Shown: positions 32,932 through 41,333, counted from the first letter of the stretch. The stretch is DNA of 42,603 bases from Methanobacteriota archaeon (GCA_020347565.1 CP070732.1:818613-861215); one strand, 5' to 3'. The notes: generated from the letters alone by a model not told the origin. Program-made: numbers and translations.

Positions 32932-34386
32932 TTGGAGTCGCTGGCAGACAATGCCGACAGGAGAGCGGACCGCGTTGCAGCCGTGGTGCTGACAGTGTTC
33001 GTCGTCGCATCTGGCATGGGCGGTGCGGCCGTGCTGCATTGGGCCAGCAACGTGGGCGCGGACGACGCCTTCTGGTCTCCGTATCCGACGATGGCGTATC
33101 CGAGGGCATGGCCTGGCCTGGTGCAGCTTCCGGACGGCGACATCATGGTCGTCGGCGGCCTCTCGACCGGCGGCCCGACGGCCACCACTGAGGTGTTCGA
33201 CATCGATGAAGAGCAATGGATACCAGGGCCGACCATGTCCGTCCCCAGGGTAGGGCACACAACCACCCTTCTCGAGGACGGCACCGTCCTCGCCGTCGGC
33301 GGGGAGACGGGGGACGGGGCCACCGCATCGGCGGAGGTCATCGACCTCTCGGAGGGCGTTTGCTATCCGCTTCCGGACATGATCCTGTCCAGATTCGGGC
33401 ATGCGGCGTCCATGCTGCCGAGCGGACGAGTGCTCGTCTCCGGCGGTTCCGACGGCGTCACGGACAAATGGTCGCAGGCCGAGATCTACGACCCCGGCTC
33501 TCAATCGTGGCTCCCGGCCGACGCGATGAGCCAGCCGCGACAGCATTTCTCGATGCATTTGCTCGAGAACGGAGAGGTCATCGCCGTCGGCGGAGGACCG
33601 GACGCCGCGAGCGAGCTGTACGACGAGGCCGCCGACTCCTGGCACGGCGAGGCGGACATGCTGAAGAAGAGGATTTGCGCGGCGTCGATACTCACCCCGT
33701 CAGGACATGTGCTCGTCGCGGGAGGGATAGGAGACGACTATGAGCTGCGGTCGGCCGAGATGTACGACCCGGACGAGGGTCTGTGGTTTGGCACGGACAG
33801 CATGAGGTACACGAGAGCGCATTTCACCCTGTCGCTGCTCGACGACGGCCGGATCCTCGCCGCGGGCTCCTGGAGCGACCTTGAGGGCGTCTCCAACACG
33901 GCGGAGCTGTTCTGCCAGTGCAGCATGACATGGAGCACCACCACACCGATGCTCAGCGCCCGTGGAGGGCACGGCGCAGCCTTGCTGCCCGACGGGAACG
34001 TCTTGCTCATCGGCGGCAGGGGCGTCGACGGCGTTACGTCGTCGACGGAGCAGTACACGCCTCCGACTCTGCCCCCTGAGCCGCCGCCCACGCCGCCTCC
34101 CCCGTACTGCGAGCCGAAGGACATCCTGCCGTTCGTCGCCCTTGTCGCGGACGCGATGCCGGGCTACTCGGAGAACGGCCTCGTCGCGAAGGTGCTCGTC
34201 GCGCAGAAGTACTTCGAAGAGGGCGACTTGGGCGAGTGCCTGCGCGTGCTGGACGCGTTCTACAACCAGGTGCGCGCTTTCCTCAACAACGAACACGTTG
34301 ACGAGGAAGAGGTGCAGATGCTTTACGAGGCCTACGCATCGGTCGTCGACTGCTTAGGAGGAGAGCCGCAGCCGGAGATACCGTAG
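32932..34386 (+). CDS. Membrane-anchored Kelch-repeat protein
   Basis: After an N-terminal membrane helix (VAAVVLTVFVVASGMGGAAV), the ~484-residue protein carries about six Kelch repeats that would form a beta-propeller outside the cell. Typical units are PRVGHTTTLLEDGTVLAVGG, RFGHAASMLPSGRVLVSGG and ARGGHGAALLPDGNVLLIGG. A proline-rich linker (PPEPPPTPPPPY) leads to a ~90-residue helical C-terminal domain with two Cys. Kelch propellers bind proteins or sugars. The frame opens with TTG at 32887, but GGGGGAGGAG sits 6-7 bases before an in-frame TTG at 32932, so that start is chosen. Partner and function are unknown. Confidence 0.8.
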   Translation: MESLADNADRRADRVAAVVLTVFVVASGMGGAAVLHWASNVGADDAFWSPYPTMAYPRAWPGLVQLPDGDIMVVGGLSTGGPTATTEVFDIDEEQWIPGPTMSVPRVGHTTTLLEDGTVLAVGGETGDGATASAEVIDLSEGVCYPLPDMILSRFGHAASMLPSGRVLVSGGSDGVTDKWSQAEIYDPGSQSWLPADAMSQPRQHFSMHLLENGEVIAVGGGPDAASELYDEAADSWHGEADMLKKRICAASILTPSGHVLVAGGIGDDYELRSAEMYDPDEGLWFGTDSMRYTRAHFTLSLLDDGRILAAGSWSDLEGVSNTAELFCQCSMTWSTTTPMLSARGGHGAALLPDGNVLLIGGRGVDGVTSSTEQYTPPTLPPEPPPTPPPPYCEPKDILPFVALVADAMPGYSENGLVAKVLVAQKYFEEGDLGECLRVLDAFYNQVRAFLNNEHVDEEEVQMLYEAYASVVDCLGGEPQPEIP

Positions 34387-34421
34387 CCTGCGACGAGGCG
34401 CGGTCCGATCCTGCGCCCCGG

Positions 34422-34443
34422 TGATATATACTCGTATATATCA
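34422..34443. repeat. Perfect 10-base inverted repeat of TATA-like sequence
   Basis: Two arms, TGATATATAC and GTATATATCA, are separated by TC. It lies between the Kelch gene and the acidic protein gene, about 36 bases after the Kelch stop. A palindrome with TATA character on both strands could be an operator for a dimeric regulator or a bidirectional promoter. No plausible start codon follows 25 bases away on the plus strand. Confidence 0.6.
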
Positions 34444-34445
34444 TG

Positions 34446-34470
34446 CCCCGGATAAAATACCGGAAAGGGG
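34446..34470 (+). terminator. Possible hairpin after the Kelch gene
   Basis: CCGG (34448-34451) and CCGG (34460-34463) flank an AT-rich ATAAAATA loop, inside CCCC and GGGG ends. It may fold as a weak hairpin; a terminator role is only a guess. Confidence 0.25.
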
Positions 34471-34533
34471 CCGTACACGGGCGGTGTGTCTGACGATTCT
34501 TCGGATGTCCAGCTAGTCGCTGTCTGACGAAAT

Positions 34534-34544
34534 CATTAAAATAG
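34534..34544 (+). promoter_or_regulatory. TATA-like box for the acidic anchored protein
   Basis: CATTAAAATAG would place a transcript start near 34565, giving a ~40-base leader. That leader holds a 5-codon ORF (34577-34594, MPSMT) whose stop overlaps the ribosome binding site AGGAGGT (34593-34599) of the next gene. Confidence 0.5.
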
Positions 34545-34605
34545 TGGAGACCACATATAGTAAGTCGCTCGACGGGATGCCGAGCATGACATAGGAGGTG
34601 AGCGG

Positions 34606-35184
34606 ATCAGGCTGAGCAAGCGTGCATTAGCCTCGGCTGCCGCCGCGGCCGTGCTGATAATCAGCACGGTGATGGTGGTGTCGATGATTGGCGGCGATGA
34701 CAAGCCCGATATCACGACGGACCTTCCAGACGCGGGGCAACCGGACTCAAATCCTGACGATGGTGGCGTGAACGACGGGTCGATCGACGACGGCGCTTCA
34801 GACGAGGCGTCCGGAGAGGACGACCAATCCACCGACGACGGCGACGAAGACGAGTCGAACGACGACGAATCTGGCGACGATGAGGACGAGGGCGATGACG
34901 ACCAGCCCGACGACGAGGACCAGGGCCCGCCCAACAAGCACAGGAGCCAGAGCCGCGAGGGGGAGCGCGTTGGCGCTCCGAAGGACCAGGCCCCGCTGGA
35001 GCACCAGCAGGCCCTCAGGGCGCTCGAGAGCGTCGATGACAAGAGCTCCGGGGAGAACGGCCCTGACGCGGACGACGTGGTCGACGACGACGCAGAAGCC
35101 AACGGCGGTGATGGAGAGCAGCACCAGGATCAGGAGTCTGGGCAGCAGACTAATGGCGACGCGAACCAGAAGAACGGCCATTGA
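34606..35184 (+). CDS. Membrane-anchored, extremely acidic Asp/Glu/Ser/Gly-rich protein
   Basis: An N-terminal uncleaved signal or anchor (RLSKRALASAAAAAVLIIS) is followed by ~100 residues dominated by Asp, Glu, Ser and Gly (GDDEDEGDDDQPDDED), then a mixed-charge, Gln-rich C-terminus. It would be outside the cell and could bind calcium or other cations. I know no specific family. The start is unusual. A full AGGAGGT is present at 34593-34599, yet the codon 6 bases later is ATC (34606), and the first canonical in-frame start is a GTG at 34651 inside the membrane helix. Archaeal proteins of this kind usually begin MRLSKRA, which fits ATC as start; CTG at 34612 is another option. Confidence 0.7.
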   Translation: MRLSKRALASAAAAAVLIISTVMVVSMIGGDDKPDITTDLPDAGQPDSNPDDGGVNDGSIDDGASDEASGEDDQSTDDGDEDESNDDESGDDEDEGDDDQPDDEDQGPPNKHRSQSREGERVGAPKDQAPLEHQQALRALESVDDKSSGENGPDADDVVDDDAEANGGDGEQHQDQESGQQTNGDANQKNGH

Positions 35185-35419
35185 ATGAGCGATATCGGAT
35201 ACCGGAGAGAGGCAGCGGACGACAGCGCCAAGACACGAGGATCGCGCTCGCCCCCGCGGCGGCCGCAGACGACCGTCGACAGATAACTTCGGGGTGCCAT
35301 GGCGAGGTCGCCGACGCCGACGCCCGGAACTCCCTTCGCTCGTTCCAAACCTCTTCCCTTCTACATGATTATCGAAATTTCGACAGAGCAAGCCGATGCC
35401 AGAACAACCTACGCGGGCG
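35185..35419. other. Intergenic region between convergent genes
   Basis: This ~235-base stretch between the acidic protein and the subtilase ends holds no supported gene. It contains a short palindrome CGAAATTTCG near 35373-35382, which may contribute to termination. Confidence 0.35.
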
Positions 35420-37606
35420 TCACCGTGCAGGCTCCTGGGTCTGCCTGCTACCGAGCGGCTCCACGATTATCTTCGCAGATTTCCACACGCCCGTGACATA
35501 GTAATCGTATGTCCCGACCCTGTGGAACGTGACGCTCCAGTAGTCTCCGGGTGCCACCAGCAAGCCGCTGCTGAACAGGCTGTCAGGCTTCTCCCCAGCA
35601 GAACTGAAATGGCCGCTCTTCACCGAGACGCCGGGGGGCGGAGCCCAGGTCCTGTTGACCCACACGACCTTGGTACCCTCCATTACCTTCTGCACGGGAG
35701 GGACTATCTTGTCTCCGACGATGTCGACATAGCTCTCGTACCTGGGGGGAGGTGGCGGCGGCGGTGGCGCATAGGCGGTGGCCGGCGCCTGGCGATACCG
35801 GTTGAGTGTCGAATGCGCCCTCGCCGTCTGCGTGTGTGCCGCCGCCGGGGGGCGCGCTGCCGCCCTGGCCACCCTGCGCCTCTTGGGCCGCGCGACGACC
35901 AAGATGATCGGGATTGCGACCAGCACGCCGAGGAGCAGGAGGAAGTTGAGCAGCCCCATCTCCTCGAATATGAAATCCTGGACATCCTCTATGAACTGCA
36001 GGAATATGTTGTCCCGGGTCGCCTCGTGGACGGGGATCGTCTTGACCGCGCTCTGGTACTCCGTGCCGTCGACGACCGCTGTCGCCCGGAGGAATATGGT
36101 GCCGTTGTATTCCAACGAGGGCAGGTCCTCGACGGTGAAGACCGCCCAGGTCGTGCCCGTGAAGGTCTGCGTCAGATGGTTGATCGAAGCGATCGACTCG
36201 CCCCATAAGAGCGTGGTAGATTCTATGATCCCTGGATCGCCCCCACTGACCATCCAAGACACGGAATAGGTGCCATTGGGGACGACGTACTCGGGGTATT
36301 CGGTTATCGTAACCCTCGGAGAGGATATCTGCTCGACCGCGCCGAACGCGTTGATGATGCCCCAGCCTGTCGTCGGGTCGTACCCCGACTGTGATATGTC
36401 CGTTGCTGTGGCGTTGAGCACGGTACTCAACTCCTCAGGCGTCAGCGCCGGGTCGACAGACAGCATTAGAGCGGCGACGCCTGCGACATGCGGCGCCGCG
36501 GCGGACGTGCCCGAAAGGTGCTGGTAGCCGTTGCCTCCCTGGGTCGAGTATATCATGACGCCGGGCGCCATCAGGCCCAGGTCCGTCCCGTAGTTGCTGA
36601 AGGATGCCCGTCGGTCGGAGCTGTCGGTCGCCCCCACGGCTATCACGGAGCCGTAGGCCGCCGGGTAGCTCACGACGCTCGTGCCGTCGTTGCCCGCCGC
36701 GGCTACCATCACGACGCCCTCATCATTGGCGTTGTTGACGGCCCTCCGCAGGGAGAACGACTCGCCCTCGACGCCAAGGCTCATGACGATGACATCCGCA
36801 TGGGCTACATCGACGGCCCAGTCTATTCCGTCCGCGACAAGGGCGTCCGTGCCTTCGCCGCTCTCGTTCATCACCTTCACGGCGACGAGCTGCACCTGTG
36901 CCATGCCAGCCACGCCTACCGCGTTGTTCGTCAGAGCGCCGGCTATGCCGGCGACATGCGTCCCGTGGTAGGTGTAGATGTTGGGCTGCCAAATGCCCTC
37001 GTCGTCGTATCCGTGGATGTTGTCGTCCATCGGGAGCCAGTTGTTGTCCACGAAGTTGTATCCGTGGTACCCGTCGACGTTCTCCCACATGTTCCCGGCG
37101 AGGTCTGGATGGTTCCAATCGATCCCAGTGTCCAGGACGGCGACGACCACGTCGTGCGTTCCCAACGTGAGGTCCCATGCCTCGTACGCCCGTATCGTCT
37201 CGAGTGCCCACTGACGGTCGAGCTCCGGGTCGGTCGGCGTCAGCAGTGTCCTCACTTTCTTCTCCGACGATACGCTCGCCACGCCCTCCACCGCCGCGAG
37301 CTCCTCTGCGAGCGCGCCCGCGGAGCCGTCTGGGTCAAGGACTATCATACCGCCCATATGACTCATGTACGTAGTCCGGGCGTCGCGCTCGGACGCTATC
37401 GCCTGCACGGATGCAAGGGCTTCGGGCGTAGAGAATTCCACGACCAGATTGGACGAGTCGTCAGAGAGCTGGACTGTCGCTCCCGCGTCCGAGGACACAT
37501 TGCCCGCGGCTGCGGCTCCGGCCACCGTCGGAAGTGGGGTCGACAGCAGCGACAGCGCGACGAGCAAGCATGGAATTGCGACAATCGGGCACCTGGACCT
37601 TTTCAA
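35420..37606 (-). CDS. Subtilisin-like serine protease with membrane helix and cytoplasmic cupredoxin-like domain
   Basis: The 728-residue protein starts with a signal peptide (~1-30), an inhibitor-like propeptide (~50-120) and an S8 peptidase domain (~125-430) with the complete triad: Asp159 in VVAVLDTGID, His217 in YHGTHVAG, Ser368 in LSGTSAAAPHVAG, and the oxyanion Asn306 in AAAGNDG. A beta-sandwich domain (~430-530) with sequons follows, then a membrane helix at ~552-572 and a strongly basic stretch (RPKRRR). After a Pro-rich linker, residues ~625-716 look like a cupredoxin (KVVWVNRTW, VAPGDYWSVTF, GTYDYYV) but the copper-binding His and Cys positions are not kept. By the positive-inside rule the cupredoxin part is cytoplasmic. 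Starts with TTG at 37606 behind AGGTGAT. Confidence 0.85.
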   Translation of the reverse strand: MKRSRCPIVAIPCLLVALSLLSTPLPTVAGAAAAGNVSSDAGATVQLSDDSSNLVVEFSTPEALASVQAIASERDARTTYMSHMGGMIVLDPDGSAGALAEELAAVEGVASVSSEKKVRTLLTPTDPELDRQWALETIRAYEAWDLTLGTHDVVVAVLDTGIDWNHPDLAGNMWENVDGYHGYNFVDNNWLPMDDNIHGYDDEGIWQPNIYTYHGTHVAGIAGALTNNAVGVAGMAQVQLVAVKVMNESGEGTDALVADGIDWAVDVAHADVIVMSLGVEGESFSLRRAVNNANDEGVVMVAAAGNDGTSVVSYPAAYGSVIAVGATDSSDRRASFSNYGTDLGLMAPGVMIYSTQGGNGYQHLSGTSAAAPHVAGVAALMLSVDPALTPEELSTVLNATATDISQSGYDPTTGWGIINAFGAVEQISSPRVTITEYPEYVVPNGTYSVSWMVSGGDPGIIESTTLLWGESIASINHLTQTFTGTTWAVFTVEDLPSLEYNGTIFLRATAVVDGTEYQSAVKTIPVHEATRDNIFLQFIEDVQDFIFEEMGLLNFLLLLGVLVAIPIILVVARPKRRRVARAAARPPAAAHTQTARAHSTLNRYRQAPATAYAPPPPPPPPRYESYVDIVGDKIVPPVQKVMEGTKVVWVNRTWAPPPGVSVKSGHFSSAGEKPDSLFSSGLLVAPGDYWSVTFHRVGTYDYYVTGVWKSAKIIVEPLGSRQTQEPAR

Positions 37607-37799
37607 TCAATCACCTGGAGAACAGCTCTGAGTTGCCTATCAAGTATCATGCGCGATGTACTGCACACTACGGATGAAATCAACTCGCTTCGGCCGGATA
37701 AATACGTTTCCCCATCATTATCTGTTTCGATGGCACTCCGAAGAGCCGCCGCAGCCGCACGCAATAGATTCATAACCGGTAAAGGGCCTCACACAACCG

Positions 37800-38591
37800 A
37801 TGGAGCTGATCGACGCGCTCGTCCTCGGCATACTCCAGGGCGTCACCGAATGGCTGCCTGTATCGAGCTCCGGCCACCTGATCATCGGCCAGGAGATGCT
37901 TGGACTGCCGGCGGAGGAGAACCTGCTCTTCGACCTCATGGTGCACCTCGGCACGGTGCTGGCGGTGTGCGTGTACTTCAGAAGGGAGCTCTGGCGAATA
38001 GTCCATGCCATGGTCCCGCGCAGCCAGTGCGGACCTGAGCGGGACCAGCTGAGGCTCTTGGGAGCGATGATTGCCGTCGGCACGGTGCCGGTCGCGGTCG
38101 TCGGAGTGCTCGTCTCGGGCGAGATAGAGGATGTCTTCACGCTGCAGATGGTCGGTGTGGCGCTGCTGGTGAACGCGGCGGTCCTCGTCGCCGCGGAGAG
38201 GATCGCCTCGGACAGAAGGGCGTCCGTGCGGCTCCTGGACGCGATCGTCATAGGCGTATTCCAGGCCGTCGCAATCATCCCCGGCATATCGAGGAGCGGG
38301 TTCGCCATCTCCGGAGGGCTCATGAGGGGGGTGGAACGCGAGACGGTCGCAACGTTCGCGTTCCTGCTGAGCGTGCCCGCCCTTCTGGGAGCGGTCGCAT
38401 ACGGCTTCCTCGCGCTCGAGAGATACGACGCTGAGATCGCGACGATGTTGATAGGCATGATTGCCGCGTTCGTCGTGGGCATCGCGTCGATCGATGCGCT
38501 GCTCAGAGCCGTTCGAGCTGGCGGCCTGTGGGCGTTCGGCGTCTATTGCGCGGTCGTCGGCACGGCCGTGACGGTCTGGAGCCTACTGTGA
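37800..38591 (+). CDS. uppP: Undecaprenyl/polyprenyl-diphosphatase
   Basis: The 263-residue polytopic enzyme has the BacA/UppP signatures GVTEWLPVSSSGHL at ~15-28 with the active-site Glu and Ser, and IIPGISRSGFAISGG at ~164-178 with the catalytic Arg, plus about seven hydrophobic segments. It removes a phosphate from polyprenyl diphosphate, regenerating the carrier used for lipid-linked glycans. That matches the GPT-type transferase at 17873 in the same window. A TATA-like GATTCATAAC (37767-37776) lies about 29 bases before the ATG, so the transcript is probably leaderless. The gene converges on the PKD protein gene with only 15 bases between stops. Confidence 0.92.
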   Translation: MELIDALVLGILQGVTEWLPVSSSGHLIIGQEMLGLPAEENLLFDLMVHLGTVLAVCVYFRRELWRIVHAMVPRSQCGPERDQLRLLGAMIAVGTVPVAVVGVLVSGEIEDVFTLQMVGVALLVNAAVLVAAERIASDRRASVRLLDAIVIGVFQAVAIIPGISRSGFAISGGLMRGVERETVATFAFLLSVPALLGAVAYGFLALERYDAEIATMLIGMIAAFVVGIASIDALLRAVRAGGLWAFGVYCAVVGTAVTVWSLL

Positions 38592-38606
38592 GCGCGCGGG
38601 ACGCGA

Positions 38607-39332
38607 TCAGTCCTCGTCCAATGCCCTCTGTATCTCGATGGCGTACTCCATCTTCCTGCGCTCCGCCTCCTTCTTCCTACGCCTGTGGCGCGGGTACAGC
38701 AACGCGACGAGAACGCCGCCGATGATCGCGGCCGCCAGGAAATACTTCCAGTTGGCCTCTATTATCCCTTCTCTCGGATCCGAGACCAGCGGATTGGTCG
38801 TGCGGATATACTCCTCCAGGTTACTATAGCCGTCACCGTCGGGGTCCTGCTCGGCGGTGGCTTCGAGGCCTTTGAAGTACTTCACCTCCCACCAGTCAGG
38901 GACGCCATCCAGATCTGAGTCTGGGACGGAGTAGACGGCTGTGAAGTCGATGCCCGAGTTGTTCAGGGCGTCGAAAACGGTCAGCTTGATCTTGTACAGT
39001 CCGGTGACGTTGAACTTGTAGGATTTCACGCGGCCGAACAGCTCCTCGACCACGTCGCCGTACTCGATCTCCCAGAGGTAGGATTTTATGTAAGACCCGT
39101 CGGGATCGTAGGATCCCGACGCGTTCAGACTCCACCAGGTGCCGTTCGACACGGCGTCCGGAAGGTCAGCTATCACGGCGATAGGCGCCTCCCCGACCTG
39201 CATCGTCGACGCGGCGTGCTCTTCAGGTACGGGGCAATCCGGAAGCTCTATGAACGCGAGGACGGGCGTCGAGAAGCAGAGCGCCGCGAAGACGCAAGCG
39301 AACCTGCCGAAAGCATCACGAGCCGCAGCCAT
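38607..39332 (-). CDS. Secreted PKD-domain protein with calcium-binding repeats and C-terminal anchor
   Basis: The protein of ~241 residues has a signal peptide (FACVFAALCFSTPVLAF), a PKD-like domain (NASGSYDPDGSYIKSYLWEI, then YKIKLTVFDALNNSG), and two thrombospondin type 3-like calcium motifs, DSDLDGVPDWWE and DPDGDGYSNLEEY. A membrane helix follows (YFLAAAIIGGVLVALLY), then a basic tail (RHRRRKKEAERRK) and a short cytoplasmic end. It would be anchored with its domains outside. The tail does not look like a sortase signal, because charged residues continue well past the helix. The frame runs upstream to 39428, but the ATG at 39332 begins the signal peptide and has GGTGAT just before it. Confidence 0.8.
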   Translation of the reverse strand: MAAARDAFGRFACVFAALCFSTPVLAFIELPDCPVPEEHAASTMQVGEAPIAVIADLPDAVSNGTWWSLNASGSYDPDGSYIKSYLWEIEYGDVVEELFGRVKSYKFNVTGLYKIKLTVFDALNNSGIDFTAVYSVPDSDLDGVPDWWEVKYFKGLEATAEQDPDGDGYSNLEEYIRTTNPLVSDPREGIIEANWKYFLAAAIIGGVLVALLYPRHRRRKKEAERRKMEYAIEIQRALDED

Positions 39333-39635
39333 AAGATCACCGATATCCTCGCTTGACCAGGGCCCCTCCCAGGTACAGGTCGAGTGTGCCCCGCTGTATC
39401 GAGGGTGACGAAGGAGCTGGATGGCCAAGTGTGTTAGCGTGTGGCTCAGATAAATATCTTGCCGTCAGAATTGAAACCCCCCTGGAAAGGCTGCCAGGGC
39501 GTGCGCCCGCGGACTGGACTCCCCTGGCTATCAGCGTTGACGCCGGGACAGAAAGAAATAAGTCGGGATAGGCTGCTAGTTAATGCTGGCCAGGATTGCG
39601 CCAGCGTCCAGGTCGTCATCGGACGGTTCTTAGCT
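39333..39635. other. Divergent intergenic region
   Basis: About 300 bases without a supported gene lie between the PKD protein and the zinc-ribbon protein. A near-palindromic AGATAAATATCTT at about 39448-39460 could be a TATA element for either side. Other A/T-rich elements at ~39555 (AAATAAG) and ~39576 (AGTTAATG) may serve the zinc-ribbon gene. Confidence 0.4.
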
Positions 39636-40493
39636 ATGGCGCGGGAGAAGGGGAGACTGTTCGGGTGCCCAGCATGCGGGTTCAGGGTGTCCGGAGACGA
39701 AGACACCTGCTCCAGATGCGGAGCTAGCTTCGGCGATAAAGCTAGGTTCGAGTGCCCCTTCTGCGGCGAGCCCGTGTCGCCCGATGACGTGCGATGCCCT
39801 TCATGCATGGTCAAGTTCAGGGACTTCGTTTCGAAGTCGGAGAAGCGTGCTTCGAACAAGAATATCGACGGCCTCCTGATGACGATCATAGAGAAAGAGG
39901 CGAAGGAGGTCAAGGAACAGGACAGGAAGCTGAGCTGCCCTATGTGCTCGTGGCTGGTGGACGGCTCGGAGGAGACCTGCCCTAAGTGCGGCATCGTCTT
40001 CTCCGAGACCGTCGCATATCAGTGTCCGGTCTGCGCGGCGCTGATATCCGCCGAGATGAGGAAGTGCGATGAGTGCGGGTCCATCTTCCTCGAGGCAGAG
40101 GCCGATGAACGACTGGCAGCGGCGCCCGGTGAGCCGCCCGTGGAGAGGTCGTCGATTGAAGCAATGAAAGAAGATATCGCGCCCGCCCCGACGGCGGGGC
40201 CGGAGAGAACGCGAGGCGACGCAAGGGAGGTCGGACACGAACTGGCAGAGCCTGAGGCGGCGCCCGAGCCCGAGCGTCCGCCTGAGCCGAAGGAGGAGCC
40301 AGCTCCGCAGCGACCGGAGGGGCGTGCGAAGGCCGAACCGAGGGTGATCGTCAAGCCGAAGGTCGTGCGAAGAAAGGGCGCCGCGAGGCCTGCTCCCGAG
40401 CCGGACGGCAAGGTCACAGAGCAAACCCCCAGGATGCCGGTCAAGCGGGTGAGACGAAGGAAGCTCAAGGCGAAGCCGAAGGCGAAGCCTTGA
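39636..40493 (+). CDS. Protein with four zinc ribbons and a basic Pro/Ala/Glu/Lys tail
   Basis: The ~285-residue protein has sixteen Cys arranged as four CxxC-CxxC zinc ribbons: Cys11/14/25/28, 40/43/54/57, 101/104/115/118 and 130/133/144/147. A charged helix (~66-98) separates the second and third. The C-terminal ~130 residues are low complexity, rich in Pro, Ala and Glu, then increasingly Lys/Arg, ending in KLKAKPKAKP. No membrane segment is visible. Zinc-ribbon strings occur in archaeal proteins of protein-, RNA- or DNA-binding type, and the basic tail would suit nucleic acid binding, but this is inference. The ATG at 39636 is used because the upstream extension has no zinc-ribbon or other conserved content. 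Confidence 0.75.
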   Translation: MAREKGRLFGCPACGFRVSGDEDTCSRCGASFGDKARFECPFCGEPVSPDDVRCPSCMVKFRDFVSKSEKRASNKNIDGLLMTIIEKEAKEVKEQDRKLSCPMCSWLVDGSEETCPKCGIVFSETVAYQCPVCAALISAEMRKCDECGSIFLEAEADERLAAAPGEPPVERSSIEAMKEDIAPAPTAGPERTRGDAREVGHELAEPEAAPEPERPPEPKEEPAPQRPEGRAKAEPRVIVKPKVVRRKGAARPAPEPDGKVTEQTPRMPVKRVRRRKLKAKPKAKP

Positions 40494-40608
40494 GCGCCAA
40501 TAGCGTAACCGACCGATGGGTTCTAATCGTTTGTAAAGCGTTGCCTCGGCACCGAACCTCAATCATGAGGCGCAACAGTTATCCAAGAGGGCGACGATAG
40601 GTAACGCC

Positions 40609-40617
40609 GTTAATCTG
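40609..40617 (+). promoter_or_regulatory. TATA-like box for the tusA-like gene
   Basis: GTTAATCTG is centred about 48 bases before the ATG at 40661, giving a predicted leader of about 22 bases that contains the strong GAGGAGGA ribosome binding site. Confidence 0.45.
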
Positions 40618-40660
40618 ATACGGGTCGTCTGCCCTGGAAAATCCCCCGAGGAGGATTTAC

Positions 40661-40915
40661 ATGCCAGAGCGAGGCGAAAGGTTCCCCCGACCCACGAGAT
40701 CCCTCGATTGCCAAGGGCTGTATTGCCCGGAGCCGGTGTTTAGGACCCGAGAGGAGATATCGAAGGTCCCCATCGGTGACACCTTGGAGGTGATGGCAGA
40801 CGACCCTGCTTCCGAATCGGACATCCGCAGTTGGGCGAAACACGCAGGGCACGAGCTGTTGCTAGTGGAAGAGGTGGATGGAGGGTTCCGGTTCATCATT
40901 CGGCGAAAGGTGTAA
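40661..40915 (+). CDS. TusA/SirA-family sulfur carrier protein
   Basis: This 84-residue protein has the TusA signature LDCQGLYCPEPV with Cys22 in the CPxP motif, the persulfide-carrying residue, and a second Cys17. The rest (IGDTLEVMADDPASESDIRSWAKHAGHELL) is the usual two-layer alpha/beta fold. TusA-type carriers accept sulfur from a cysteine desulfurase or another donor and pass it to DsrE-type proteins or biosynthetic enzymes. The DsrE-like gene starts 26 bases downstream and a NifS/IscS homologue follows, matching this role. A strong GAGGAGGA precedes the ATG. Confidence 0.9.
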   Translation: MPERGERFPRPTRSLDCQGLYCPEPVFRTREEISKVPIGDTLEVMADDPASESDIRSWAKHAGHELLLVEEVDGGFRFIIRRKV

Positions 40916-40941
40916 CCATCACCTCGCCGATTATCTCCCTC

Positions 40942-41310
40942 ATGCCTAAGAAGATGCTCTACGTCCAGACATCGGGCCCGGACGAGCCGGAGAGGCTCTA
41001 TTCGCCGTTCGTGCTCGCCACGACGGCAAAGGCCATGGGAGCCGACGCGACCGTGTACTTCCTGGGGAAGGGGATCCTGGTCATGACGAAGGGCGCCCCT
41101 CAGAAGATACAGGTGGGCAGCTTCCCCAGTCTGAAGGAGGCTCTGGACCAGGCGGTGGCGGCGGGAGTGGAAATCGTCATATGCGCCCAGAGCGCGCAGC
41201 TGTTCGGAGGCAAGGCGTCTGCGAATGAGTTCGAGCAGCCGTCGAAGGTCGTTGGCGCTGCCACTCTCAACGACATGGCGTTGGAGGCGGACGCCGTTCT
41301 GACGTTCTGA
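40942..41310 (+). CDS. DsrE/DsrF-like sulfurtransferase subunit
   Basis: The 122-residue protein fits the DsrE fold: MLYVQTSGPDEPERLYSPFVLATTAKAMG at the start, then ATVYFLGKGI, and the conserved Cys81 in VEIVICAQSAQLFG, the position of the sulfur-carrying Cys of DsrE/TusD. The C-terminal segment (ATLNDMALEADAVLTF) is typical. It probably receives persulfide sulfur from the TusA-like protein just upstream. The frame extends back to 40831 but overlaps tusA there; the ATG at 40942 is preferred. No strong ribosome binding site is seen, so translation may be coupled to tusA. Confidence 0.87.
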   Translation: MPKKMLYVQTSGPDEPERLYSPFVLATTAKAMGADATVYFLGKGILVMTKGAPQKIQVGSFPSLKEALDQAVAAGVEIVICAQSAQLFGGKASANEFEQPSKVVGAATLNDMALEADAVLTF

Positions 41311-41333
41311 TGGGTTGATTGGTCTGGGGAGCG

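Noticed and set aside
34780..34930. Repetitive GAC/GAG codons suggesting a tandem repeat array or CRISPR.
   Set aside because: The repetition follows from Asp/Glu-rich coding and has no fixed unit or spacers.
36488..38038. 516-codon plus-strand ORF opposite the subtilase gene and running into uppP.
   Set aside because: Composition is typical of antisense frames in G+C-rich DNA; the minus-strand subtilase has a full catalytic triad and uppP is clear in another frame.
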